A DNA stretch of 43,963 nucleotides, taken from contig NZ_JAFBCZ010000042.1 of NCBI RefSeq assembly GCF_016907925.1, forward strand, positions 1 to 43,963, read 5' to 3'. Below the pieces are notes generated by a model. That model ran no database searches. It was not told where the DNA came from and saw nothing but the letters and a program-made list of their open reading frames with translations. Below are positions 6,600-14,960 of the stretch, piece by piece. This DNA comes from Herpetosiphon giganteus. Its GTDB lineage: Bacteria; Chloroflexota; Chloroflexia; Chloroflexales; Herpetosiphonaceae. How positions within the stretch are numbered: position 1 is the stretch's first letter; every line of letters begins with the position of its first letter. The position numbers were made by a program, and so were the translations under genes.

Positions 6600-8840
6600 T
6601 TATTTGCCAACTACTGGTAAGAAGGTCGGAATGCCAAGCCGCGAACGCAGCAGCAAGACTGCGTTGCGTTGGGGGTCGGCGCTGGTTTGCGCTTTAACCC
6701 AAACTTGATCGCTGCTCGGGTTTTGGCCTGCTGGTAGATCGACGCGCAGCGTGATCGTTTGGCTGGCGTTTGGCCCAAGGCTGCTTGGCACGGCGCTGGT
6801 GAGCGTCGTTGGCCAGGTATTGCCCGTAAGGCTGAGGCTAATTGGCACGGTTTGTTGACTTAGATTGCGCAAGGTTAGCGTGTAGGTGATGCTGTTGCCA
6901 CTGATGCTGCCTTGCTCAGTTTGTGGCGTGGTTAAGCTGATGATGCTTGATTGCACTTCAACATCGCTTGCTTTGACAAAGCCAAAGCGATGATTGAAAT
7001 TAATTTGATAATACTTGGTTTGGCCGCTTACCACGACGTGCGAACGTGGATCAAGCGTCGGCGTGTAGACTGGCGACGAGTAGTAGGTGCTGGTGTACAG
7101 TTTGGTCGCCACCACCACATTATCAGCAGGCAGGGTGTAAATTGGCGTAATTGCTTGCGGCGTGATGCCTTGTGGATAGGCGGCAGCCTCAGGATAGGCC
7201 CGCCCATAGACTGGAATGCTGGCTTGGCCAACTTTGGGTCGAACTTTTAGCCCTTGGCCAGCAGTGGTGTTCACGCCATTTGGGTTATGAAACCAGGCCT
7301 TTTGGCCGCCAAAATAAATTGCTTGCCAGGCATCTTGTTGCCCCGCCGAAACATAGGTTTGGCCAGTAACCGCTTTATTGGCCCAGTTGTTGGCGTGGGT
7401 TGGCGTTGAACCAATGTATTGATTGGTAATTAATGGCGAGTTGGCGTTAGGCTGAGTGTGTAAATAGACAAAATTAGCGCTTTGAGTTGGCACTGCGCGA
7501 CAATCATTGCTGGTGTAGCAGTAGGTCATGGCTGGCATGTTGGTTGCAAAATCAGGATTGATCGTTAGTAATTGTGGGTCGGGATTGCTCATTTGGGCGG
7601 GGCCACCACGCACTAAATCCATATAATGCGCCCAATCCCAAAACGGACCTGGGTCCCAGTGCATGCCTGCTTGATGCTGTGGTAGCGGGCCGGGCAACTC
7701 ATCGTGGCCAATAATATGGCTGCGATCAAGCGGAATTTGGTATTTGTCGGCGAGATAGCGCGTGAGGCGGGCCGAAGCTTGATACATTGCTTCGCTATAC
7801 CAGCTTGCGCCTTCGATTGCATAGCCTTCGTGTTCCAACCCAATCGCATGGCCGTTCACATCCCAATTGCCTGCATGCCATGGCACATTTTTGTTCTCGA
7901 CCATTTGGGCAATGTGGCCATCGCTGGCGCGAACGACATAGTGGGTTGAGGCCTTGGTCAATGGGTTTTGAAAGACATTGATCGTTTGGGTATAGGTAAT
8001 TTCGGTGTCGTGAATCAAAATGTAGCGATAATCCAAGCCATCAGCTGGACGATTGGCTAAATCGTAGTTGCCATAATCGCCACGATCATCGGAATTGTTC
8101 AAGGCATAGGCAGCAGGAACCACTTCGCAATCAAGCGTCGCTGGACAATCCAATGGGAAATCATCGCCCTGCAAGAGTGGCAAATTGGCGGCGCTTTGGC
8201 GATTGAGCGTAACTGCGCTTGGCGCAAGGCTCAGCTGTTCGCCATTTTCAAGCCTGCGGCTTACGCCTTGTTGGAGGGTTAGATAGACGCGATCGGCGAA
8301 GGCAAAGGCAGTTGAACGCTCTTTGCTGCCACTAAACAAAACCACTGCGCCATACCAATCAGCGAGGTTGGTTGGCAGTTTGGGGTTGATGCTGCGGCTA
8401 TATTCAGCCAAGAGCGCCGCGCCACCACGAATATTCTGCACTGGATCGTTGATCAAGGCACTGGTTGGTTGATCAATCAATTTAGCTGCTCGAGCAAGGG
8501 TTTGAAATTCGGCAGGCTGCTTGAATGGCTCAGCCCAATCAAGCCCTTTGCTCGCCTGCCAATGGCCAAGATCGATTTGGGTTAAGTGCATAACTCCATA
8601 GCCGCCGCTGGTGCTTGGCTGGCCTGAATGCTGCTCCCAGCGCGAAAGATTGTAGCTCAAGGCCAACAACAATTCGCTTGGCACATCAAACTCGGCAGCA
8701 GCCTGATCAAAGGCCGCTTGCAGCGTGCTTGGGGCAGGTGTTGGCGAGTTGGCGAAGCTTGGCAGCGGCAGATAGCCCGCTAGCAGCCCTAAAACCACAA
8801 CAACGATCACGATTCTTGATCGTAACCACAATCGGTTCAT
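6600..8840 (-). CDS. Secreted N-acetylmuramoyl-L-alanine amidase (Amidase_2)
   Basis: A secreted protein of about 746 residues. It has a Sec signal peptide (RSRIVIVVVVLGLLAG then SFA), then a region near residues 40-200 resembling a lysozyme/transglycosylase-like fold (ALSYNLSRWEQH, GGYGVMHLTQ), and a central Amidase_2/PGRP zinc domain. In the latter, ILIHDTE, THYVV and HWDPGPFWDW supply the expected metal ligands, with GLEHEG and GHDELPG also present. The C-terminal third looks like beta-rich wall-binding and Ig-like domains. It would cleave the bond between N-acetylmuramic acid and the stem peptide, for wall turnover or for lysing prey. The last residues, TFLPVVGK, resemble the tail shared with other secreted proteins here. 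GAGGAAG fits the second of two adjacent ATGs (8840) better than the first (8843). Confidence 0.88.
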   Translation of the reverse strand: MNRLWLRSRIVIVVVVLGLLAGYLPLPSFANSPTPAPSTLQAAFDQAAAEFDVPSELLLALSYNLSRWEQHSGQPSTSGGYGVMHLTQIDLGHWQASKGLDWAEPFKQPAEFQTLARAAKLIDQPTSALINDPVQNIRGGAALLAEYSRSINPKLPTNLADWYGAVVLFSGSKERSTAFAFADRVYLTLQQGVSRRLENGEQLSLAPSAVTLNRQSAANLPLLQGDDFPLDCPATLDCEVVPAAYALNNSDDRGDYGNYDLANRPADGLDYRYILIHDTEITYTQTINVFQNPLTKASTHYVVRASDGHIAQMVENKNVPWHAGNWDVNGHAIGLEHEGYAIEGASWYSEAMYQASARLTRYLADKYQIPLDRSHIIGHDELPGPLPQHQAGMHWDPGPFWDWAHYMDLVRGGPAQMSNPDPQLLTINPDFATNMPAMTYCYTSNDCRAVPTQSANFVYLHTQPNANSPLITNQYIGSTPTHANNWANKAVTGQTYVSAGQQDAWQAIYFGGQKAWFHNPNGVNTTAGQGLKVRPKVGQASIPVYGRAYPEAAAYPQGITPQAITPIYTLPADNVVVATKLYTSTYYSSPVYTPTLDPRSHVVVSGQTKYYQINFNHRFGFVKASDVEVQSSIISLTTPQTEQGSISGNSITYTLTLRNLSQQTVPISLSLTGNTWPTTLTSAVPSSLGPNASQTITLRVDLPAGQNPSSDQVWVKAQTSADPQRNAVLLLRSRLGIPTFLPVVGK

Positions 8841-8843
8841 CAT

Positions 8844-9355
8844 AACTTCCTCAACAACTAAAAGACCCTACTCATGCAATTAAGTATAACTGTTAAAATC
8901 AATTAATAACTGAGAACTTGCTGATGCGTTTTGATCCACGAAGAACACAAAGGGCCGAAACCGCGAAGCACGCGAAGCGCACGAAGAGGAGAAGGCTATT
9001 GGCTCTAGGCTTTTGGCTAGCGGACAATCATTGGGATTGGCAACAGGTGATTGACACATGAGGGCGACCGATCTCCAAACCCCGACCCCTGATCCTTCAT
9101 GCTGAAACCGCGAAGAGCGCGAAGGCTTTTTTAGCCGCGAATTCCACGAATTGCACGAATAAACTTCCGCTAGCCTATAGCCCCATTCTTTTTTGCGCCT
9201 CTGCGTTAAAGCTCCATTCTCTTTATTGCTGGTTGCATTTCTGAACCCTGAACCCTATTCACAAATATTCAACGCATCAATCCTTGGCGTTCTTCGCGCT
9301 CTTCGTGGTTTCGTTGCCTGCCCCCTGAACCCTAACCCCTGATCCCTCAGCGCAA
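8844..9355. repeat. Gene-free mosaic of short interspersed repeats
   Basis: No gene is visible. The stretch is built of recurring words: CCACGAAGAACACAAAGG and GAAACCGCGAAGAGCGCGAA forms (about 8935-8993, 9105-9160, and inverted at 9283-9317), CCCCTGATCC forms (about 9083-9100 and 9322-9350), a 'GGCTCTAGGCTTTTGGC' form near 9000, and GCGCCTCTGCGTTAA near 9196. The same words recur in other gaps of this window in different orders and strands. A TATACT box on the minus strand (8883-8888) may be the amidase -10. Confidence 0.7.
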
Positions 9356-9384
9356 TTGCAACTGCTCCAAAAGAATGCCATAAT
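9356..9384 (+). promoter_or_regulatory. Candidate promoter for eutBC
   Basis: TTGCAA (9356-9361), a 17-base spacer and CATAAT (9379-9384). It sits 30 bases before the eutB start and just after the repeat-rich gap. Confidence 0.5.
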
Positions 9385-9414
9385 TGACCATTCTCGCGCT
9401 GTAGGAGGCTGGTT

Positions 9415-10806
9415 ATGACCATCTATCAGCATACAATTCGCCAAAACCGTTATCAATTTGATTCGCTCAAAACCCTGTTGGCCAAGGCAACCCCTGAGCG
9501 TTCGGGCGATGCATTGGCTGGCTTGATCGCTGCCAATGCAGAGGAACGAGTGGCGGCGCAATGGTGTTTGGCCGATCTGCCATTAACCACGTTTCTCAAC
9601 GAAGTGGTGGTTCCCTACGAAGAAGATGAAGTTACCCGCTTGATCATCGATAGCCATGATCAACAGGCATTTGCGCCAATTCGCCATCTGACGGTTGGTG
9701 GTTTGCGCGAGTGGCTGCTTGATTATCGTACCGACAGCCAGCAATTGGCGGCGGTTGCAGCAGGCATTACGCCTGAAATGGCGGCAGCAGTGGCCAAAAT
9801 TATGCGCAACCAAGATCTGATTGCGGTTGCCAAAAAATGCCAAATCATCACCCGCTTTCGCAATACCTTGGGCTTGGCAGGCCGTTTTTCCTCACGTTTG
9901 CAGCCCAACCATCCCACCGATGATCCGCAGGGAATTGCGGCGGCGATTTTTGATGGCTTGTTGTATGGCTGCGGTGATGCGGTGATTGGCATCAATCCGG
10001 CGACCGATAGCCCGCAAGCTATGACCAGCTTATTGCATTTAATTGATGAATTGCGTCAGCGCTATACCATGCCCGTGCAATCGTGTGTGTTGGCCCATAT
10101 CACCACCGCCTTGCAAGTGATCGAGCGTGGCGCTCCGGTTGATTTGGTGTTTCAATCGATTGCTGGTACCGAGGCTGCCAACCGCAGTTTTGGCATCGAT
10201 TTGGCACTCTTGAATGAAGCCAATCAAGCAGCGCGTTCGTTGGGGCGTGGCACAATTGGCAATAATGTGATGTATTTTGAAACTGGCCAAGGCAGTGCGC
10301 TTTCGGCCAACGCGCATCATGGCGTTGATCAACAGACCTGCGAGGCGCGGGCCTATGCTGTGGCGCGGGCTTTTGAGCCGTTGTTGGTCAATACGGTCGT
10401 GGGTTTTATCGGCCCCGAATATCTCTACGATGGCAAGCAAATTACCCGTGCAGCCTTGGAAGATCATTTTTGTGCTAAATTGTTGGGCCTGCCGATGGGC
10501 TGCGATGCCTGCTATACCAACCATGCCGAGGCCGACCAAAACGATATTGATAATTTGCTGGTATTGTTGGCGAGCGCTGGCTGCACCTATGTGATGGGCG
10601 TTCCTGGTGCTGATGATATTATGCTGAATTATCAAAGCACCTCATATCATGATATTCGGTTTGTGCAAAGCAGCTTGGGTTTGCGGCCTGCGCCAGAGTT
10701 TGAAGCATGGCTGCAACAGCTTGGCATCGTCGATCAAGCAGGATTATTGATTGCCAATGAGCGTCATCGTTTATTGCAATCAGCTGCTCAACTAGGAGGC
10801 TGGTAA
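9415..10806 (+). CDS. eutB: Ethanolamine ammonia-lyase large subunit
   Basis: The 463-residue large subunit of adenosylcobalamin-dependent ethanolamine ammonia-lyase, which converts ethanolamine to acetaldehyde and ammonia. Full-length similarity to EutB is recognisable, including the TIM-barrel core segments RFRNTLGLAGRFSSRLQPNHP, split here as RFRNTLGLAG and RFSSRLQPNHP, then GDAVIGINPATDS, FQSIAGTEAANRSFG, YFETGQGSALSANAHHG and the cysteine-bearing end of the barrel (LGLPMGCDACYTNHA). The length is normal for the family. It begins after TAGGAGG with good spacing and overlaps the eutC start by one base (TAATG), so the two subunits are translationally coupled. No reactivase (eutA), aldehyde dehydrogenase or microcompartment gene is adjacent, so this is the minimal cytosolic version. 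Confidence 0.96.
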   Translation: MTIYQHTIRQNRYQFDSLKTLLAKATPERSGDALAGLIAANAEERVAAQWCLADLPLTTFLNEVVVPYEEDEVTRLIIDSHDQQAFAPIRHLTVGGLREWLLDYRTDSQQLAAVAAGITPEMAAAVAKIMRNQDLIAVAKKCQIITRFRNTLGLAGRFSSRLQPNHPTDDPQGIAAAIFDGLLYGCGDAVIGINPATDSPQAMTSLLHLIDELRQRYTMPVQSCVLAHITTALQVIERGAPVDLVFQSIAGTEAANRSFGIDLALLNEANQAARSLGRGTIGNNVMYFETGQGSALSANAHHGVDQQTCEARAYAVARAFEPLLVNTVVGFIGPEYLYDGKQITRAALEDHFCAKLLGLPMGCDACYTNHAEADQNDIDNLLVLLASAGCTYVMGVPGADDIMLNYQSTSYHDIRFVQSSLGLRPAPEFEAWLQQLGIVDQAGLLIANERHRLLQSAAQLGGW

Positions 10807-11582
10807 TGGCCGAACAACCAGAAAGCGAGCAACTTTGGCAACGCCTGCGCCAATTCACCAATGCGCGGATTGGGCTTGGTCGGGTTGGCGATGGCTTGCC
10901 AACCAAGGCCCATTTGGCTTTTCAACAAGATCATGCTTTGGCGCGTGATGCGGTGCATGCCCAGGTTGATTTTGCGGCGCTGGCTAGCGCAGTGCAGGCT
11001 GAATTCCCGCACATTCTCAGGCTCAAAAGTGCAGCCGTGGATCGCGCTAGCTATCTCAAGCGGCCAGATTTGGGCCGTATGTTGGATGCTGATTCGCGCC
11101 AACAGCTTGAGACATTACAGTCTGCACCAGCGACTATAGCCTTGGTAGTCGCCGATGGCTTATCGGCGGTGGCGATTGAACGCCATGCTGCGCCATTGCT
11201 CAAACTAATCAAGCCCCAATTGAGCGAGCTTGGCTGGTCGCTGGCTCCGTTGAGCCTAGTTGAGCAAGGGCGGGTGGCGATTGGCGACGAGATTGGCGAA
11301 TTATTGCGTGCCGAGTTGGTCGTGATTCTAATTGGTGAGCGGCCTGGCTTGAGCGTTGCCGATAGTTTGGGCATGTATTTAACTTATGCGCCGCAGCGTG
11401 GCCGTAACGATGCAGAGCGCAACTGCATCTCCAACATTCACCCCCAAGGCCTGAGCTATGCCTCAGCCAGCGAATTATTGGTCTATTTGTTGGGCCAAGC
11501 GCGTCAACGACGTTTAACTGGAGTTGGGCTGAAAGACGAGCGCCAACGCCTGAGCCAACCCACGAACCCAAGCCTTGAATAA
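10806..11582 (+). CDS. eutC: Ethanolamine ammonia-lyase small subunit
   Basis: The 258-residue small subunit that, with EutB, binds adenosylcobalamin and forms the active lyase. Recognisable EutC segments are ARIGLGRVGDGLPTKAHLAFQQDHALARDAVH near the N-terminus (residues about 19-50; key words GRVGDGLPT and DHALARDAV), the central VVADGLSAVAIERHA, and the C-terminal ERPGLSVADSLGMYLTY and ERNCISNIHPQGLSY. Its ATG overlaps the eutB stop codon (TAATG), giving tight coupling, and a GGAGG RBS lies inside the end of eutB. The length is slightly shorter than enterobacterial EutC but includes every conserved block. No terminator is obvious after it. A separate promoter for the next gene starts 13 bases downstream. 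Confidence 0.96.
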   Translation: MAEQPESEQLWQRLRQFTNARIGLGRVGDGLPTKAHLAFQQDHALARDAVHAQVDFAALASAVQAEFPHILRLKSAAVDRASYLKRPDLGRMLDADSRQQLETLQSAPATIALVVADGLSAVAIERHAAPLLKLIKPQLSELGWSLAPLSLVEQGRVAIGDEIGELLRAELVVILIGERPGLSVADSLGMYLTYAPQRGRNDAERNCISNIHPQGLSYASASELLVYLLGQARQRRLTGVGLKDERQRLSQPTNPSLE

Positions 11583-11594
11583 CGCTTGGTAGAA

Positions 11595-11629
11595 AATGTC
11601 AAATTTTGCGACTGTCAGTTTGCTATGCT
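11595..11629 (+). promoter_or_regulatory. Shared-architecture promoter of a beta-helix gene
   Basis: AATGTCAA (11595-11602), 18 bases, then the extended -10 TGCTATGCT (11621-11629). The same two blocks with the same 18-base gap occur at 37265-37299 before the other CSEAAFDA-type beta-helix gene, which points to a common regulatory class. Confidence 0.45.
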
Positions 11630-11664
11630 GTTGCTATCACTTGAATGCAAAAGGAGCAACAGCG

Positions 11665-13257
11665 ATGCTACGGCGCAAAAAAATCTTATTAAGCGGATTG
11701 ATCGTGCTTGGTTTGGCCCAATTTTGGCAGAGCCAACCTGTTGCCGCCGATAGCGTTGTGGTTGGCACGGGCACGCCTGCTAGCTGTAGCGAAGCCGCAT
11801 TTGATGCTGGCTTGGCTCTGCTCTACCCCGGCGATCAAGCGCCTGGTGGTACGCTAAGCTTTAATTGCGGTTCGAATCCACATACGATTGTGCTCAGCAG
11901 CCAAAAAGTGTTGCACGATGGCTCGGTGATTGATGGCGGCGGCACGATTACGCTCTCTGGTGGCAATACCACGCGCATTTTTTGGATCAGCCAACAAGCG
12001 CGAGTCGAAATTCAGCGCATCACCCTGAGCAATGGCTTTGCTGAGCATAGCGCGGCGATTTTTGCCGAGCCAAATTGGAGTGGCGATTATACCAACCTGA
12101 GCCTCAATCGCGTGACGTTGCGCGAGAATCGAGCCAGCCAGTTTGGCGGCGCAATTGGCTCGCAACATACCAACCTGAGCATCATTGATAGCCAGATCGA
12201 AGCCAATCAATCGAGTGGTAGCGGCGGCGGCCTGAGCTTCAACACTGGCAATCTGATCATTCGCAATAGCAGATTTATTAATAACGAGGCTGAAAGTGAA
12301 GGCGCTGGGCTTGAACTCTGGTCAGCAAATTTTGACATGAGCCAAACAATTATTGATTTAAACGAGTTGCAAGGCCAAGAAGATACTGATTTTGGCGGTG
12401 GCATGGTGTTGCGCCAAAGCCATGGCGTGTTTCAATATGGGCGCATTTGGGGCAATACTGCTGGCAAAGGTGGCGGCATGTATCTGCGCGAAGGCAGTGT
12501 GTTTGAATTTTTCAACAGTACATTGCAATCGAATCTCAGTGTGCACGAGGGTGGCGGAGCATATATTGCGCCAAATGCTGGCTTAACATTCGCCCAAAGT
12601 ATTGCTGAGCTGAATTTATCGGCCTTGGCTGGTGGCGGTCTTACCAATAACGGCAGCATCATTATTCAACGCTCAACCTTAATCAATAATGATGCTTTCG
12701 AAGGTGATGGCGGAGCGCTTGATAACTATGGAACGGCAACGCTCAGCTATAGCACCATCGCCAAAAACAATGCTGCGCGTGGTGCTGGGCTTAACAATCG
12801 CCCGAATGGCACAATTGGGATTGATCATGTGACGATGACTGCCAATACTGCTGAGGGTGCTGGCGGCGGGCTGTATCATGCTGGCACGAAATTTACCGTC
12901 AACAACAGCATTATTATGGGCAATCACGCCGCGACAGGCGATCAATGTGGCTATGCCAGCCAAGTGCCAAGCATGAGTTTCAGTTTATGGAGCGACGCAA
13001 CTTGTGGCACGCAAACGATTAATGGCAATAAACCAAATACCTGGCCAGTCTTGTATCCATTAGGCTGGTATGGCGGCCCAACTCCGACCTATTTGCCACG
13101 CAGCGATAGCGAATCGATTGATGCTGGTTCATGTTCAAGCTCCACCATGAGCGATCAACGTGGGTTGGCGGGCTTTGTGGGCGCTGCCTGCGATATGGGC
13201 GCGGTCGAAAGCGGCTCGTTGTGGTATCAAGTATTTTTACCGCTAACGATTAAGTAA
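11665..13257 (+). CDS. Secreted right-handed beta-helix protein, choice-of-anchor Q type
   Basis: A 530-residue exported protein: basic start MLRRKK, a hydrophobic signal core, cleavage near VAA, then a mature N-terminus VVVGTGTPASCSEAAFDAGL. The body is a parallel beta-helix made of short turns rich in Gly-Gly and Asn (repeated NxA..GGA/GGGL patterns), as in polysaccharide lyases and adhesins. The end, with SIDAGSC and DQRGLAG...CDMGAVE, is typical of the choice-of-anchor Q region. The protein finishes in QVFLPLTIK. I start it at 11665, which has AAAGGAG upstream. A longer frame from 11596 would begin inside the promoter. It is a paralogue of the protein at 37325-38950. No catalytic residues can be assigned by eye, so binding or lyase function are both possible. 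Confidence 0.85.
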   Translation: MLRRKKILLSGLIVLGLAQFWQSQPVAADSVVVGTGTPASCSEAAFDAGLALLYPGDQAPGGTLSFNCGSNPHTIVLSSQKVLHDGSVIDGGGTITLSGGNTTRIFWISQQARVEIQRITLSNGFAEHSAAIFAEPNWSGDYTNLSLNRVTLRENRASQFGGAIGSQHTNLSIIDSQIEANQSSGSGGGLSFNTGNLIIRNSRFINNEAESEGAGLELWSANFDMSQTIIDLNELQGQEDTDFGGGMVLRQSHGVFQYGRIWGNTAGKGGGMYLREGSVFEFFNSTLQSNLSVHEGGGAYIAPNAGLTFAQSIAELNLSALAGGGLTNNGSIIIQRSTLINNDAFEGDGGALDNYGTATLSYSTIAKNNAARGAGLNNRPNGTIGIDHVTMTANTAEGAGGGLYHAGTKFTVNNSIIMGNHAATGDQCGYASQVPSMSFSLWSDATCGTQTINGNKPNTWPVLYPLGWYGGPTPTYLPRSDSESIDAGSCSSSTMSDQRGLAGFVGAACDMGAVESGSLWYQVFLPLTIK

Positions 13258-13510
13258 GAGCATAGAACATAATTGATCCACGAAGGGTGAGCTATTGAAA
13301 CCGCGAAGAACACAAAGTGCACGAAGGATGTCTATTTCGTGAAATTCGTGGAATTCGTGTCTCAAAACGCTATGCAGCTTAACGCAGAGGCGCAGAGGAG
13401 AATGGGGCTATAGGCTCTGGTTTGCGGACAATTCATGACAGCCAAAAGCCCAGAGCCTATAGCCTATCGCCAAATGCCCAGAGCCTCATCCCCTTCGTGG
13501 ATGAACTGCA
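13258..13510. repeat. Mosaic repeat between convergent genes
   Basis: Contains ATTGATCCACGAAGGG, GAAACCGCGAAGAACACAAA, TTAACGCAGAGGCGCAGAGG and AGCCCAGAGCCTATAGCC words, the same set as in the gaps at 8844, 14615 and 41413. No gene or obvious terminator is seen. Confidence 0.65.
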
Positions 13511-14614
13511 CTAGTCTTGTTTGAGGGCTTGCAGTTGCTCGGCAAAATGTTTGGCTTGGGCTGGGTTTGCCGCTTCAAGATAATTGACATAAGCATTTAA
13601 TAAAACTAAGGCTGCCTCGGTTTGGCCTTGCTGCCACAAAACTTGGCCCAAATGCCAGCCCGCCAAATGGAAAATTGCCAGATCGTTGCGGCTTTCGGCC
13701 AATTGGCGCGTGCGTTCGAAGCAGGTGCTTGCCGCAGGCAGTTGATTTAATTCGACATAACGCAAGCCGACAGTGCCAAGTGCATAGCCTTTGCCAAAGC
13801 CATCAGCCTCGTTGGTTGCTGGCTCGCTGGCCTGATCGGCATAAATGTGCTGAGTTAGGGCCAGTTTTTGTTGATAGTAGGCGGCAGAACCTTTGGCATG
13901 GCGATTGTGGCGATAGCCCCACATCCAGCGGCCCCAACGCAAGCTCATAATCACAATAATATCGGCAATCACATAGCACACAAATGCGCCGACTGGTGGA
14001 TTGGTCGTGTGTAGCAGGCCATTGAGCGGGTTCAGATCCCAGCGCCAACAGCCAAGCCATGTGCCCATTAATTCGATGTAGAGCACCAAAAAGCCCATAA
14101 TGAGGTGCAAAAGCTGCGCCCGAAAAAGCAGCAGAATCAGGCTAAAAATGAGGCCGAAAATCGCGCTCAGGCTATCATCAAAGAGCAGCCATGCCCCAAG
14201 AAATAGACTTGCATGGCCAAATAGCAGCCCCCAGCGTAGGCGCTCAGCGTGCTGCTTGACCCAAGCTAATTCGCTGATTAGCAGGCCTGTGCCGAGCAAA
14301 ATTGCATGGCCAAACGGCACATAGATGGGAATTGAACCAAATTTATAGCTATAGAGTTCGAGCAGCAAGCTAAACACATATTCGCCAAGCGCGGAGAATG
14401 GCACAAATACTAGGGCAATTAGGCGCTGGTCGGGGCGCAAATGATAGAGCATCAAGCCAAAATAGAGCGGCGCAGCCACGTTGCTGATAATTTGGCCGTT
14501 GAAGCCTTGGGCGTTGAGCCAGGCCGAATCATTGAATAAGGCGAAGAGCACAATTGGCCAAAATCCGAGGATCAGGCCAATTTGCCAACGTTGGGTTTTG
14601 CTGCTTGCCGCCAT
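13511..14614 (-). CDS. Multi-pass membrane protein with C-terminal TPR-like region
   Basis: I do not recognise a named family with confidence. The 367-residue product has about seven hydrophobic spans in residues 10-235 (for example GLILGFWPIVLFALF, LIALVFVPFSALGEYVFSLL, AIFGLIFSLILLLF). A basic loop (RWGRWMWGYRHNRHAKG) and a soluble C-terminal domain of about 110 residues follow. The latter carries two TPR-like helical pairs (GKGYALGTVGLRYVELNQLP..A and HLGQVLWQQGQTEAALVLLN). It could be a membrane scaffold or sensor. A GAGGGAG RBS precedes the ATG. It stands alone between two repeat-rich gaps, convergent with the beta-helix gene, so its neighbours give no functional hint. Confidence 0.75.
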   Translation of the reverse strand: MAASSKTQRWQIGLILGFWPIVLFALFNDSAWLNAQGFNGQIISNVAAPLYFGLMLYHLRPDQRLIALVFVPFSALGEYVFSLLLELYSYKFGSIPIYVPFGHAILLGTGLLISELAWVKQHAERLRWGLLFGHASLFLGAWLLFDDSLSAIFGLIFSLILLLFRAQLLHLIMGFLVLYIELMGTWLGCWRWDLNPLNGLLHTTNPPVGAFVCYVIADIIVIMSLRWGRWMWGYRHNRHAKGSAAYYQQKLALTQHIYADQASEPATNEADGFGKGYALGTVGLRYVELNQLPAASTCFERTRQLAESRNDLAIFHLAGWHLGQVLWQQGQTEAALVLLNAYVNYLEAANPAQAKHFAEQLQALKQD

Positions 14615-14960
14615 ATGTGCTCCCTCGCTAACGAACTAGGCCTATTTTAGCCGAATTTACTAACTAAAGAGCACAAAAGCACGTTTTAACATAGAGGCGC
14701 AAAGAAAATGAAGGCTTGCTATCGGGAACCGCGAAGGGTACATTTTTGATCCACGAAGGACACGAAGAGCACGAAGTTAGGCTATGGGCTATTAATTTTT
14801 GCCTTCTGCCTTTTGCCTTTTGCTTTCATCCCTCATCCTTCATAATTTCGTTATGCTCTGCGCCGCTGCGTTAAAAGTTGTTACTGATGTGGATTTCTGA
14901 CTTATGATTTTTGATTTCTGCCTTTGGCTTCATCCCTCATCCTTCATCCTTCATCCTTAG
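14615..14960. repeat. Gene-free mosaic repeat region
   Basis: About 346 bases without a gene. Words seen: CATAGAGGCGCAAAGAAAATG, here given as AGAGGCGCAAAG (near 14692), GAACCGCGAAGGG (14727), GATCCACGAAGGACACGAAG (14750), GGCTATGGGCTATT, repeated CATCCCTCATCCTTCAT units (about 14827-14844 and 14932-14958) and CTCTGCGCCGCTGCGTTAAA (14855). All recur in other gaps of the window. Confidence 0.7.

Noticed and set aside
11596-11664. An upstream start for the first beta-helix protein
   Set aside because: It falls inside the AATGTCAA/TGCTAT promoter and has no RBS, and the signal peptide begins naturally at 11665.
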